Assembly (NCBI GenBank): GCA_018398765.1
Contig: JAHBMJ010003033.1
Location: forward strand, 1 to 13,801
Length of the DNA: 13,801 nt
Direction: 5' to 3'
Origin: Chromera velia
Lineage: Eukaryota > Sar > Chromeraceae
How positions within the stretch are numbered: position 1 is the stretch's first letter; each line of letters opens with the position of its first letter. Under the pieces are notes generated by a model that saw only the letters and a list, made by a program, of their open reading frames with translations, searched no databases and was not told the origin of the DNA. Below are positions 1 through 8,639 of the stretch, in pieces. The position numbers and the translations under genes were made by a program.

Positions 1-24
1 TTGCCTCGCTTGTCTGTTTGTTGC

Positions 25-345
25 AAGCTTGTTTGTAAATGTGGGCCAGATTTTTTTTTCTTTGGTCTACCGTGGAGTGTGTCACCGACCGCGCGTGGAC
101 GCGGTCCAGGAGGGGGGGTGGCACGGTGTAAGGGAAGAGTGAGACGACGTGATTGAATCAGATTTAGACGGCATCACTGTATGACTCGGTCTGAATGGAC
201 AAATGAATAAATGGAAAAAATTCGTTTCTAGATCGATGCTTTCAGCTTGTTTGTTGTTCTTTTTCTTCGGCCAGCGTGGACGTGGCCTGGAGGGAGTGGT
301 GGCACGTAACGATGTGAGCGTCTGAGTAACAATAAGTGGTTCCAT
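25..345. repeat. diverged direct duplication, about 180-220 bp period
   Basis: Two similar segments lie in the same orientation. Each has the word AGCTTGTTTGT (26-36 and 244-254), then a T-rich stretch, then GCGTGGAC (93-100 and 274-281), and then a G-rich block, a GGAGGG-type run followed by GGTGGCAC. The offset changes from about 218 to 181 bp, so the copies differ by indels. No coding potential is convincing: the only long open frame here, on the - strand, simply reads the two copies. The rest of 1-345 shows nothing else recognisable. Confidence 0.45.
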
Positions 346-469
346 GTGTTAGAATGGAATGAGCCGCGCGCATGCCGAGCCTAGCCGTATGCATGGTGTC
401 GCGCCGTCTATGAGTCAATACACATGCAATGCAAGTCTATGCAGGTCAGTCACTCTGAAAGCAATAGAG

Positions 470-570
470 CATTGCTTTAGAGAGAAGTACGAACCTGGCA
501 TGACGGAACTTGAACTTATGACCTATGAGCTCCGTTATGCTAGCCAACTAACTGCCACTCTCCAACGATA
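470..570 (-). repeat. tRNA-derived SINE-like head (decayed tRNA-Met-like sequence)
   Basis: Read on the - strand, 557-544 is TGGCAGTTAGTTGG, an RNA polymerase III A-box (TRGCNNAGYNGG) with a 2-nt insertion. It continues into GGCTAGC and an anticodon-loop-like CTCATA. A B-box-like GTTCAAGTTC follows at 515-506 (consensus GWTCRANNC, one mismatch). Order and spacing match elongator tRNA-Met and tRNA-derived SINE heads. The 3' half of the anticodon stem is missing and the T-stem does not pair, so it is not a working tRNA. The SINE body would run toward lower coordinates, possibly to about 350; I cannot fix its end. Confidence 0.45.
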
Positions 571-590
571 TTAAATCCTAGATTATATAA

Positions 591-1304
591 TAACTTGAAT
601 AATTAATTGAATCAAAAAATGACAATTTGATATGAACGTTGATGCCTTTGAGTCGTAAAGTCTGACTCGTAATATGGACTAAGAGATGGGTCCGAAAAGG
701 TTTTGTGCAACCAGATTGTAAACTTGAATTCAATCTAGAATTCAATGCGATGGACAATGACGACATCAGATGTGCGCCATGAAAAGTCACTTTGACCCAC
801 GCAGTCTAGCACGCAGTGGACTGTTTAACCTTCCGGGCCGGCTGAATCTTTGACATACAATTAATGCATCTAGTAATGCATCGTGACATACATGTGCACA
901 GAAACATGAACGGAGAGATGCACCCCCATTCTCATGCACAGAAATGTTGATACTGCATGTGAAACGTGGTCCTCTTCAAAAGTTCCCCCCCCCCCCTCTC
1001 TCTGCATGTGGATCCGTTCACACACTGTTGGTTCAAGCGTCTAATCCCATTTCTTGATCTCCTGTGGCATACACATGACCCCATCTTTTGTCATTCCCTT
1101 TCACCCTTTTCCATGCCTCTTCGCGCAAAGAAGGATCACGCGCTTTCTCAGCTAGGCACTCACTCTCTCGCTGTCTTTCTCTGAGCCTCTCACTCACTGT
1201 CCCAGAGATTGACTTGCATGAATGATCGGTCCATCTATCTATCTGCATGCTGACCAGCTAGTAAATCCTCGATCTTGGATCATGCAGGTGATTCATTCAT
1301 TCGT
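591..1304. other. intergenic, 3' flank of apicortin; no gene seen
   Basis: AT-rich sequence at 575-800 contains the direct duplication GAATTCAAT (about 726-745). A 12-C homopolymer lies at 985-996. CT-rich and TCTA/TTCA microsatellite-like sequence fills 1090-1310. The short open frames here have no family resemblance and carry low-complexity sequence, so I call nothing coding. The apicortin mRNA 3' UTR should lie in the right-hand part. Confidence 0.5.
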
Positions 1305-2492
1305 TTATTCGAAAAACCCGGGGGGGATCTTCTCAATGTCGTCCTTCGGGTTCTCCCCGGCAACGCACAGGTACTTGCCGCCGTCCTCGAACTCCGTCAG
1401 GTCCTTAACCCAGGTCTTCAGGTCAGGACGGTAGAAACGTCGGATAGGCCCGGTCAGAGGCGCCGCGTGCTTGTTGCACTCATCAGTCAACTGCTGCATG
1501 TTGCGGAAGTGCTGCACACAGGCAGGCAGGCAGTCAGGCACACGGAGGAATGAAGGCATGCAGAGAGTCAGGATTTGGTGCAGCTGGACAGGCGATTGTG
1601 CTTCAACCGCCCCGCTCAAGCCACTCCTGGATCATCGAAAAGACCCTGTACGAATGCACAAACAGAACGCGAAAGGACTTGTGGGCATAGAGGTGACCGC
1701 TTGTAGAGCGTCTGGCAGGGCAATGAAACCGGACGGTCACATGCATGACCCTGGAGGGTCTGGCAGAGCACAAAAACGCGAAAGGCAGGCACGAGAGAAA
1801 GGGAGTATTTGTTTCAGTAGTTTATGCCCGCGTCTTGCCGGCGATGCCTTCTGAGACAACATGCACGACGTGATTGTGCTGCTTGTCGAGTTGCCACTCT
1901 GACGCACGCAAGCACGGACGCACCTTCTTGAGAAGGACCTTGTGGCCCTTGTGGTTCTTGTCCCCGTTCTTGTAAATCATGAAGGAGATCGGGGTGTCGG
2001 CCTGGGTGCCGAACTTCTGTTGTCCAAGGGGGCCCTTCACAACTGCATTGAATGAGGGACAAGGGAAAGGGAAGGAAAGGAGCGAGGAGTTGCAGGGGCG
2101 TATGAGACATGGAGCAAGCAACACTGCTCATGCAGGTGTTGCACGGAGATGAGTTGAGATGTTGCGCGAGTTCGAGAAGGAGCTCTGATGAATGGACTGA
2201 CCTGATTTCTTGTGTGCTTTCTCGTCCACTGTCTTCTCAATTGCGTGTGATCGAACAGCAGACTCAGTGGAACCGTCGTGGTGTGTGACGTTCTCCCTCC
2301 CTGCCAGACCGCGTCCTTTGCCGTCCTCATCAAAACGTTGCTTGTGGGCTCCCTGCAGAAATAGAGCACAGGAACGGGTATTCAGAAATCAGAGGGCTCG
2401 GATGAGAAGCCAAACACAGAGAGAGACACAAGCTAACGGACCGTGTACTTGGAAGTGTCAGTAAGTCTTGCAAGGGTGGCGTCGTTGGGCAT
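1305..2492 (-). CDS. apicortin (partial p25-alpha + doublecortin domain protein)
   Basis: Four exons on the - strand, 175 aa: 2492-2442, 2352-2202, 2042-1924, 1511-1305 (stop TAA). Introns of 89, 159 and 412 nt have GT...TGCAG ends, and phases join correctly. Residues 7-36 are a partial p25-alpha (TPPP) motif: LTDTSKYTGAHKQRFD then DGKGRGLAGR. Residues about 84-172 are a doublecortin (DCX) domain: ISFMIYKNGD, a lysine-rich strand, LTDECNK, LTGPIRRFYRPD, DGGKYLCVAGE. This pairing defines apicortin. In apicomplexans the protein binds and stabilises tubulin fibres at the apical/conoid end; in chromerids the pseudoconoid or flagellar apparatus is the likely site. The ATG at 2492 puts the start where the p25-alpha part begins. 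It sits just after ctgacagg, which could also be an acceptor, so a short upstream exon is possible. It shares a 689-bp divergent promoter with the ANF-domain gene. Confidence 0.88.
1512..1923 (-). other. apicortin intron 3 (412 nt)
   Basis: Donor GTGCGT at 1923, acceptor TGCAG ending at 1512, phase 0. It interrupts the DCX domain after residue K107. It holds two exact copies of the 11-mer AACGCGAAAGG (+ strand, 1666-1676 and 1775-1785) and a GCAGGCAGGCAG run near the acceptor. Confidence 0.75.
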
Positions 2493-2524
2493 CCTGTCAG
2501 AAGAGAAAGGGTTGTTTGCCGACG

Positions 2525-2562
2525 GAGGTTGTTGAATCGAGGTTAGTCGCAGGTTCAACCTC
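2525..2562. promoter_or_regulatory. imperfect hairpin just upstream of apicortin start
   Basis: GAGGTTGTTGAATC (2525-2538) can pair with GGTTCAACCTC (2552-2562) apart from a 2-nt bulge. It lies 33-70 bp upstream of the apicortin ATG and so is probably in its 5' UTR or core promoter. A function is not shown. Confidence 0.3.
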
Positions 2563-3181
2563 TTGCTCTAAAAGCGTTGGTGCTTGGCGTGCTTCGACGT
2601 CTACGCAAACTCAATTGGATGTGTTTGGAACTCAGAAGAGTCACACTGTATTAGCTGCAGTTGCAGCAAGTGCCCCCCTGCAGCTGAAGTTCCTTAATTG
2701 TGCGAATTGCCGGAAAAGCGAATTTGCAGTTAGCCGAATACGTCGATCGATCGACTTCGGGGCACTTAGCGTTTTCCGGGGCCGCGGCCCCGGCCTGGAA
2801 CGGGTCCGACCGTAGGCCGCGTCCGGCCGCTGGCCGGGCATGCATAAAGGCGCCACTGCATGAATTGTGCATGATCTTTCAGATTCTTTCAGTCATCGAC
2901 CCCTTGCGTGTGCTCGCTTGACCATCTATTATGCTCTATTGATCGCCAAGGGTCTTCAATATGCCGAATTATGTGCGTCCAACCTTGAAGCATTCTACTG
3001 ATTCAGCTGCTCACGAACTGTCAGTGTTGCTTGCGGCACTTTGACGGAGGCGGTGGCCGTCTCCTCTTTTCTGCCTTCCAGGTTTCGGGCCTTGGGTCTT
3101 GGCAACCTCTTGAGGCACTCGTTCACTTGATAATCTTCCTTCCTATCTTTTCTCTGTGGGTTACTGTGCTCTGCGACGGCC
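2563..3181. promoter_or_regulatory. divergent intergenic promoter, apicortin / ANF-domain gene
   Basis: No coding sequence is supported between the two start codons. A cluster of perfect or near-perfect palindromes occupies 2742-2845: GTCGATCGATCGAC (2742-2755); the 18-bp CCGGGGCCGCGGCCCCGG (2776-2793); the stem CCGGCC-gct-GGCCGG (2823-2837); then GCATGCAT (2838-2845) running into a TATA-like CATAAAGG. GCATGC-type elements are bound by AP2-family factors in apicomplexans, so this is the best candidate for the shared core promoter. The rest (2880-3181) is probably 5' UTR of the + gene. It contains a splice-acceptor-like ttctgccttccag ending at 3081, so a 5' UTR intron cannot be excluded. Confidence 0.5.
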
Positions 3182-5752
3182 ATGGGCATTCTGTGGTTGC
3201 TACTCGTTTGTTCTCTTCTCATCCACTGCGAGCGCGCAGTGATCTCTGAAGGAGATGGAGCCGGCAGACAGCTGCAGGCAGATGGGCAGGAACCCCTCAC
3301 GATTGTTACCACTGACCAGCTGGCTCGGATGAATTGGCTCCGTCAGGCCGTGTCGAGAGTCAACACGAACCAGACAGAGGCGTTTGGATTTGTTTGTCCT
3401 GAAGGATTTCGAGTGGGAATTAGGTGGGTGGAGGGGTGGCTCACGGTGCCAAAGGAGCCGGGGTTCGTTGGTGGCCCAGTGAGGCCTGATATCCTCGCAT
3501 TGGTTGGTCCGAATACAGGAGAAACTGTGCCACTGGCTGCCATGTCACATCTCCCTGTTGCCAATGTTGCACAGACTGTCTCTTCTTCCTCCGTCGGTGG
3601 GCTGGAGAATGTCGTCAGACTGCCGATACCGTCCTTGGAATTGGAAGGACGTGCACTCGTTCGTTTGATTCGGTTTTTCGGGTGGCGTCGGTTTGTGCTT
3701 CTTTTCTCGGACTCTGGCTACGGCCTCGCACTGGCTTCAGCCATTCGAGGGGCTGCAGTGGATCGACCTTCGGAGTCCGAAGGTCCTCTGTGGGTCGCAC
3801 GGGAGATTCAAATCTCCGCAGGCCAGGCGGGGACGCAACAGCAGGGAGTGGGGGCATCTGCGGATGCTCTACGTCTGCAGAACGCTCTCTCGGAAGCTGT
3901 CGACCCCTCTGGAGGGGACACCACGATTTTTGTGGTGGCAACTGAACAAGACACGTTGATCCAAGTGGGATCTGCTGCTAAAGCGGCGGGGTTGCTGGAC
4001 AGGCAGGGGGTGGCGTGGGTACTATCGGGAGAGGCCGCTGGGGTGTTCACGATGTTTAATGAGGCTTCGTCTGAGCTTCGTGAGCTCGGAAGGGATTTTG
4101 AGGGGGCGCTTGGCCTTCTGCCGGCAACTGGTCGGAGTGCGTGGGGGGCAGAGGGGGGGGAGGGGCTGATTGCGTGGGCAGACAGTGCGGCAGTGAGGGA
4201 GTTTGTGGGAGAGAGAGTGGGGGTGTCAGCTAGCCGGGTGGTGCCTCAGGATGTGATTGCATACGATGCCACTCTTCTTTTGTCTGCAGGGATCTGCAGG
4301 GCTTGGGGGGAGATGAGGAATTGCACAGAGAGTGGGCTGTGTGGGGGGGTGGAGGTAGAGGAGGGAGTGGAGGTAGAGGTGCACAGTAGGGGCGGAAAGG
4401 GAACGGGAGCACGTGGGGCTGTTGCCAGAAGGGAGGAAAACGATAAGGTACCCTCACGTGATTCTGTACTTCACTCAATTCGTGAGACCTCCATAGAGGG
4501 GTTTTCGGGGAACGTGTCAGGGGTGGAGGAAGGGGAAGTGGACAATGGCTTTTTGGTTTTCAATAGGAGACGGGACGGATGGGAGCACGTTGCCACTCTG
4601 CCATCAGCAGCCGAGACGGCAGCAGGAGCACCGGAGGTTGCATGGGTGTGGGGTAATTTGAGTCTGCCCAACGGGACGGTGGCAGAAGTATTTGGCAATA
4701 TGAGTTTGGCTTTTTCGGGGGGTTCTGTAGAAATACCTAGCGATTGTGAGTGTTTGGAGGATGCGGAGGATGAGAGTGGCACGTCTCGGCCTGTGTGTCG
4801 TTTGGGGTTGTTAAGTATTGGATCAGAGTCGCCTCTAGCGGGGGTGGCGGATGCAGTGAGAGAAGCGGTAGCGGTGTTGAATCGGGGGGGGAGAGAGTTC
4901 TTTGATTCTGATCTGGATTCAGACTCGAATGGTGTTGATGCTTCTGTGGCTGGTGCACCCACTGGCACCTCACCTGTGTTGTTTGAGTTGGTTGAGGAGA
5001 GGCTCGCCTCCCCCCTCTTGAGGGGTAACCCTTCCAAGACTGTCCAGGCAGCATGGAAACTTCTCGGCAGATTGGAGGAGCCAGAGGAAATGAGTGGTGG
5101 GGAGCTGGAAGGGGTGGAAGAGGGGAATTCGACAGATCGAGTGAATTCCACTGATGATGGCAACAAAACCGATTCTTCTTCTACAGGAGAGACCACCCGA
5201 GTGTCAGGTCTCCTGGGTCCGTGGGACTCTGAATCGTTCAGTTTGTCTGCGCCTCTGTTTTTGTCTGAGGGGGTACCTGTGGTGTCTCTGGCGGATGCCA
5301 CGGCGGTGTTGGGGGACTTCAAAGGGCCCTCTCTGATCTCTGTGGGGCCCCCTCCGGACAAACAAGCCGGGGCCCTCGTGAAATTCATGCTGCAGCTCGG
5401 ATGGCGGCAGTTCGTTGTCGTTCACTCTGATGACGGGTGGGTGGGAAAAGTGGGTGGGTGGAGTTTGTGTTTTTTGTTTCTGTTGGTCTCTGTTCTTCTG
5501 GTTTTGTTCCTTGCTATGCCTTTTCCTGTTTCCTGTCTGTTTTAACTTGCCTCCGTCCGCTCTCTCACCATCGGTGTGTGTATGTGGGAAGGAATGTAAG
5601 TGGAGGTAGAATTGGTATTTCTTGCTCTGCTTCTGCCAATGTTTCCTTTGGTTGGTCTTGCTAACATTTGTTGTTTTTGTTTTTTGTCTCTATGCTGCCA
5701 AACCACCGCCCTGCCGTGCGCACAACAGTTTGCACGATAGCGATGCCTCTCG

Positions 5753-5790
<38 letters not shown>

Positions 5791-6544
5791 CCTTCTGCAG
5801 GTACGGCAAGGCACTGGCTGGTTCACTTCACAGAGCGGCGTTGCGTGCGTCAGTCCCTTGGAACAGCACGTGCGTGACGAAACCCAAGAGGTGCAGAATG
5901 ACGCTGATGGACTCCATCCTCGTGGGGCCGCGGCTCTCGGTTGTGGAGGTGCGTGCGTCGGTTCTTTCTTTCCTTCTATCGACTAGATGGGGGGAAGGGG
6001 CATCGATCGAGGTTTGTGTGACTCACACGTGCTTTGACCATCGGGGTGATTGAAGTATTTGATGACGGTGACAAAGAAAGTTACTGTCTGAACGGACGGA
6101 CGTCCTGTCCGCTTTGTTCTCTCGTTCTGCTTACAAATCAAACGAAGAGATAGCATAGCTCTCTGTGTTCTTCCTGTGGTTTCCCATTCGAGCTAGAGCT
6201 GTTTGTCTCCTCTGGCTGCCAGAGCTCTCGCTTACAAATCCTTCTGCGCATCCCCCATGTGTAAGTGACTGTACGTGCACATACAGATCTACAGATACAC
6301 GCTTGTGTGTGAATTCACTTCTCCGTGGAGCCGTGCATGCATACAGGTGAGCGACCAACTCCGCCGGCTGACGGGAAGCGCCGAGAGTCTGGACGCCTCC
6401 ATTTTCGTTCTGGCTGTGTCTAGCGAGGAAGACCTCGAGAAGGTCGTCAACGCATCCATCTCCACAGAGCTCAGGGAAACGGTCTGTCTGTGTTTCTCTC
6501 TCCCTCTGTGTGTGTCTCTCTCTTTCTGTCTCTGTTTGTGTCTC

Positions 6545-6589
<45 letters not shown>

Positions 6590-7934
6590 CTGTGTCTGTG
6601 TCTGTGTCTGTGTCTGTGTCTGTCTGTTTTCTTTCTCTTTGTCTGTTGTGTTCATGAAGAAAAGGAGAAGAAACCCTATAGTCTGTCTGTCTGTCCGACT
6701 GACGCTTTCTTTCTGTCTGTTGTGCCCATGAAACAAAAGGAGGGAGCAGAAAAAACACATAGCCTGTCTGACTCTCTGTCTGCCTTTCTTTTTGTTTCAA
6801 ACGAAAAAACAAGAAAAGAAGTCATATAGTCTGTCTCTCTTTCTGTCTCTCTCTCTCTCTCTCTGTGTCTATGTGTTTGCAAAAGAGAGGGAGACAGGGA
6901 GAGATCGGCATAGAGACAGAAACCGGACTCTGCGAGCATTAGGGCGCCTTTTGGCGTACGTCTGCTCATATGCGTCAACGCTCGCTGTTGTCCTTTCGGC
7001 ACGTAGGTTTTTTTTTTGGCCTCTTGTTTTCTTCCGCTTCTGATCCTTTTGTTGTTTGCACTTGCCTCGATCGATGTGACGTTTGTTTCTCTGCATGCAG
7101 ACGGGAGTGGCATGGCTCCTCTCTGACATCTCAACGCTCTGGGCCATGAAGGCGGCGGCGGCTGCTGGCCCGACCTCTGCGGGGGCAGAAGATCCTCCTG
7201 ATCCTGCGAGTGGGGGGGCCCGGCCTCGTGGGGGGGAGCCGGGGCCCTTGGAGGTCCTTACGGGATTCCTGGGACTTCTCCCGGGGTGGCAGGGGATGGC
7301 GAGAACGCGGCAGAGCGGGCTGTCATGGCCTACTGCGTTTTCGCCTCGAGATGGCTCTTTGTGGAATCGCTTGAATCTCCTTGGGCCTCTGACTTCTCTG
7401 GCTCTGCTGTTGTTTGACTACACTCTTCTGGTGGGCCGAGCTATCCAAAATGTGGTGGCAGGGGACCCCGAGTTGAGCGGCAGGGCGGGGGAGGTGATTG
7501 CAGTGGATCCGGAGGTGCTGGTTGCGGAGATACAAAAGACCAAAGTGAGAGGACTGACGAAAGTGCTTGCAGAAGGCGTCGGGGGGGGGGCAGAGGAGTG
7601 GCCGTTCCTAGTGATGAATTTTCGGAATCGCAGCTGGGAGCACGTCGGGTTCGTTTCCGACTCGGAAGGCATCAGTGGTGTCCGTTTGTGGTCGGGAAGC
7701 AGCTCGGCAGAGAGAGGGGGGGGAAGGCCGGGAACGGACGAGGAAATGAGAGCAACGATTAGAGATCAGCGGAGAGGTATTGGTGTACTGATGACTGACG
7801 AGCATGAGGGGGAAACAAATATACTAGACGAAATTCGGTATCCGTGGGAGAAAGGGGAAACAGCAAAGGATGTTGGTGCGGGTTTATTGGAATGTGCAGC
7901 GGGTGATGCAGAGTCTTGTCTACCTCATCGATGA
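3182..7934 (+). CDS. secreted protein with two tandem ANF-receptor (PBP type I) domains
   Basis: Four exons, 1123 aa: 3182-5436, 5801-5948, 6347-6481, 7101-7934 (stop TGA). Introns are GT-AG and phases fit. Residues 1-19 are a signal peptide ([15 protein letters not shown]). Domain 1 spans about 35-480: [28 protein letters not shown] (167-181), [11 protein letters not shown] (near 358), GWEHVATL. Domain 2 spans about 539-1040: [40 protein letters not shown] (740-759), [22 protein letters not shown] (1024-1036). These are the landmarks of the ANF_receptor fold of natriuretic-peptide, glutamate and GABA-B receptors and bacterial amino-acid-binding proteins. About a dozen N-X-S/T sequons support an extracellular or secretory location. 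No transmembrane helix, cyclase, kinase or channel follows, which is unusual. Acidic low-complexity inserts lie near 385-410 and 685-725. The start has a good context (gccATGg). Ligand unknown. Confidence 0.85.
4143..4165 (+). other. G-quadruplex-capable tract inside the ANF-domain exon
   Basis: The coding strand reads G6 (4143-4148), CAGA, G8 (4153-4160), A, G4 (4162-4165), enough G-runs with short loops for an intramolecular quadruplex in DNA or mRNA. It encodes a Gly/Glu-rich turn of domain 1. Similar long G runs occur at 7210-7245 and 7580-7590 in the last exon. Confidence 0.45.
4349..4379 (+). repeat. in-frame 18-bp period repeat in ANF-domain exon
   Basis: GTGGAGGTAGAGG occurs exactly at 4349-4361 and again at 4367-4379. 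It encodes the repeated acidic peptide [11 protein letters not shown], an insert that breaks up domain 1. In-frame expansion of a short G-rich unit is the likely origin. Confidence 0.7.
5437..5800 (+). other. ANF-domain gene intron 1 (364 nt) with CA microsatellite
   Basis: Donor GTGGGT at 5437; acceptor TTCTGCAG ending at 5800; phase 2, splitting Gly752. Joining restores SDDGYGKALAG, matching [11 protein letters not shown] in domain 1, which strongly supports the join. A pure (CA)17 tract at 5755-5788 lies 12 bp before the acceptor, in place of the usual polypyrimidine tract. Confidence 0.85.
5949..6346 (+). other. ANF-domain gene intron 2 (398 nt)
   Basis: Donor GTGCGT at 5949, acceptor CATACAG ending at 6346, phase 0. 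Exon 2 ends ...PRLSVVE and exon 3 starts [10 protein letters not shown]. No recognisable genes or long repeats inside. Confidence 0.75.
6482..7100 (+). repeat. ANF-domain gene intron 3 (619 nt) built of microsatellites and a degenerate minisatellite
   Basis: Donor GTCTGT at 6482, acceptor GCATGCAG ending at 7100, phase 0. The left part is TC/TG-rich, with a (TC)n tract near 6551-6577 and TGTGTC hexamers near 6586-6622. Four imperfect units follow: 6621-6681, 6682-6762, 6763-6829, 6830-6913. Each starts with TCTGTCT-type pyrimidine sequence, turns into an AG-rich half and ends in CATAG or TATAG. Open frames through this region on either strand are simple-repeat artefacts. Confidence 0.75.
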
Positions 7935-8263
7935 ATTCAGCTTTTGAACAGCATCACTTAAATCGGTTATTATAATTTAAAATATAGTACACGTGTATTG
8001 CTTGCTTCCTGTCAAAACCTGTCGACATCGAGTGTCTGGTTGAGTGTTCCAGTTACAAAACTCTCAAAACTTACCCTAAAGAATGTCCGGCCGGTGGAAT
8101 TTTGAATGTTTGGTAAATTTAAAAATCCGGTCACCGCGGACACTTTGACTTAATTACTTAATTTTTTAAAACGTTAACTTACCATTTTAAAAAACTCCGG
8201 TTGGTGAATCTCCAGAAATCTATAGGGAGTAATGAGGAGTAGAAGGTTGAAAATTGCTGTACA
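7935..8263 (+). other. 3' flank of ANF-domain gene; AT-rich, no gene
   Basis: AT-rich sequence, presumably 3' UTR and terminator. An imperfect inverted repeat pairs GTCCGGCCGGTG (8085-8096) with CACCGCGGAC (8132-8141) across a 35-nt loop. A related TCCGGTTGGTG lies near 8206-8216. No coding or RNA gene recognised. Confidence 0.45.
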
Positions 8264-8268
8264 AAGCG
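8264..8268. repeat. target-site duplication, left copy (AAGCG)
   Basis: AAGCG directly precedes the TG of the left LTR and is repeated exactly at 10098-10102 after the CA of the right LTR. Five bp is the usual target duplication of Ty1/copia and many Ty3/gypsy elements. Confidence 0.85.
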
Positions 8269-8625
8269 TGTGGGACTTACGTACGCCCTGTCGGCCCACC
8301 GGCGGGCGGCCCTGTGTCTGTTGTGTGTCCGCGCAGGCCTGCCGGTACCGTGTGTATTGAGACCGCGCGTGCGTCAATACAATTAACGTGCGTGACTGAT
8401 ATACGATGGTTCCGTTTCTGTGTCTGATCGTTCGATCGATTGATGACGTCATTACAGCCATAGCAGTGCAGACGTCAGCAGTAAAGCAGACTAACTAACA
8501 GAGTCTAGCTGTGTGTGTGTACTCTCAGAAGTCCCTGTGTTTGAAGAATATCTATTCTTCTTATGGCTGTAGAAAGCCGCCACTGATACATATTTAGCAG
8601 TCTCTGATTAGATATCAGTCCTACA
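8269..8625 (+). repeat. 5' LTR (357 bp)
   Basis: Starts TGTGGGACTTACG and ends CAGTCCTACA. It contains a CRE/bZIP-like palindrome TGACGTCA (about 8443-8450), another GACGTCAG, and a perfect 8-bp stem hairpin at 8543-8560. It has a 24-bp segment just after CAATAC that the 3' LTR lacks. Confidence 0.93.
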
Positions 8626-8639
8626 AGGTAGCAGAGCGG
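8626..8639 (+). other. primer binding site, initiator tRNA-Met-like
   Basis: AGGTAGCAGAGCGG follows the LTR directly. GGTAGCAGAG is complementary to the ...CUCUGCUACC end of eukaryotic initiator tRNA-Met, the usual primer of Ty1/copia elements. The first base is A instead of the T expected opposite the tRNA's terminal A. Confidence 0.7.

Noticed and set aside
470-570. Functional tRNA gene
   Set aside because: The anticodon stem is incomplete and the T-stem does not pair.
4471-5388. 305-codon open frame on the - strand
   Set aside because: Antisense of the ANF-domain exon; Ser/Pro/Thr-rich shadow created by the G-rich coding strand, with no family resemblance.
5542-5877. Open frames with runs of His-Thr or Val-Cys
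   Set aside because: Translation of the CA microsatellite in intron 1; the supported coding part begins only at 5801.
6131-6812. Open frames on both strands with Gln-Thr, His-Thr, Arg-Glu or Ser-Leu repeats
   Set aside because: Pure translation of the TC/TG microsatellites in intron 3. Only the exon 3 part (6347-6481) matches the ANF domain.
7935-8263. Further ANF-gene exons encoding a membrane domain
   Set aside because: AT-rich with no hydrophobic open stretch and no convincing GTSNGT/TGCAG pair continuing the frame.
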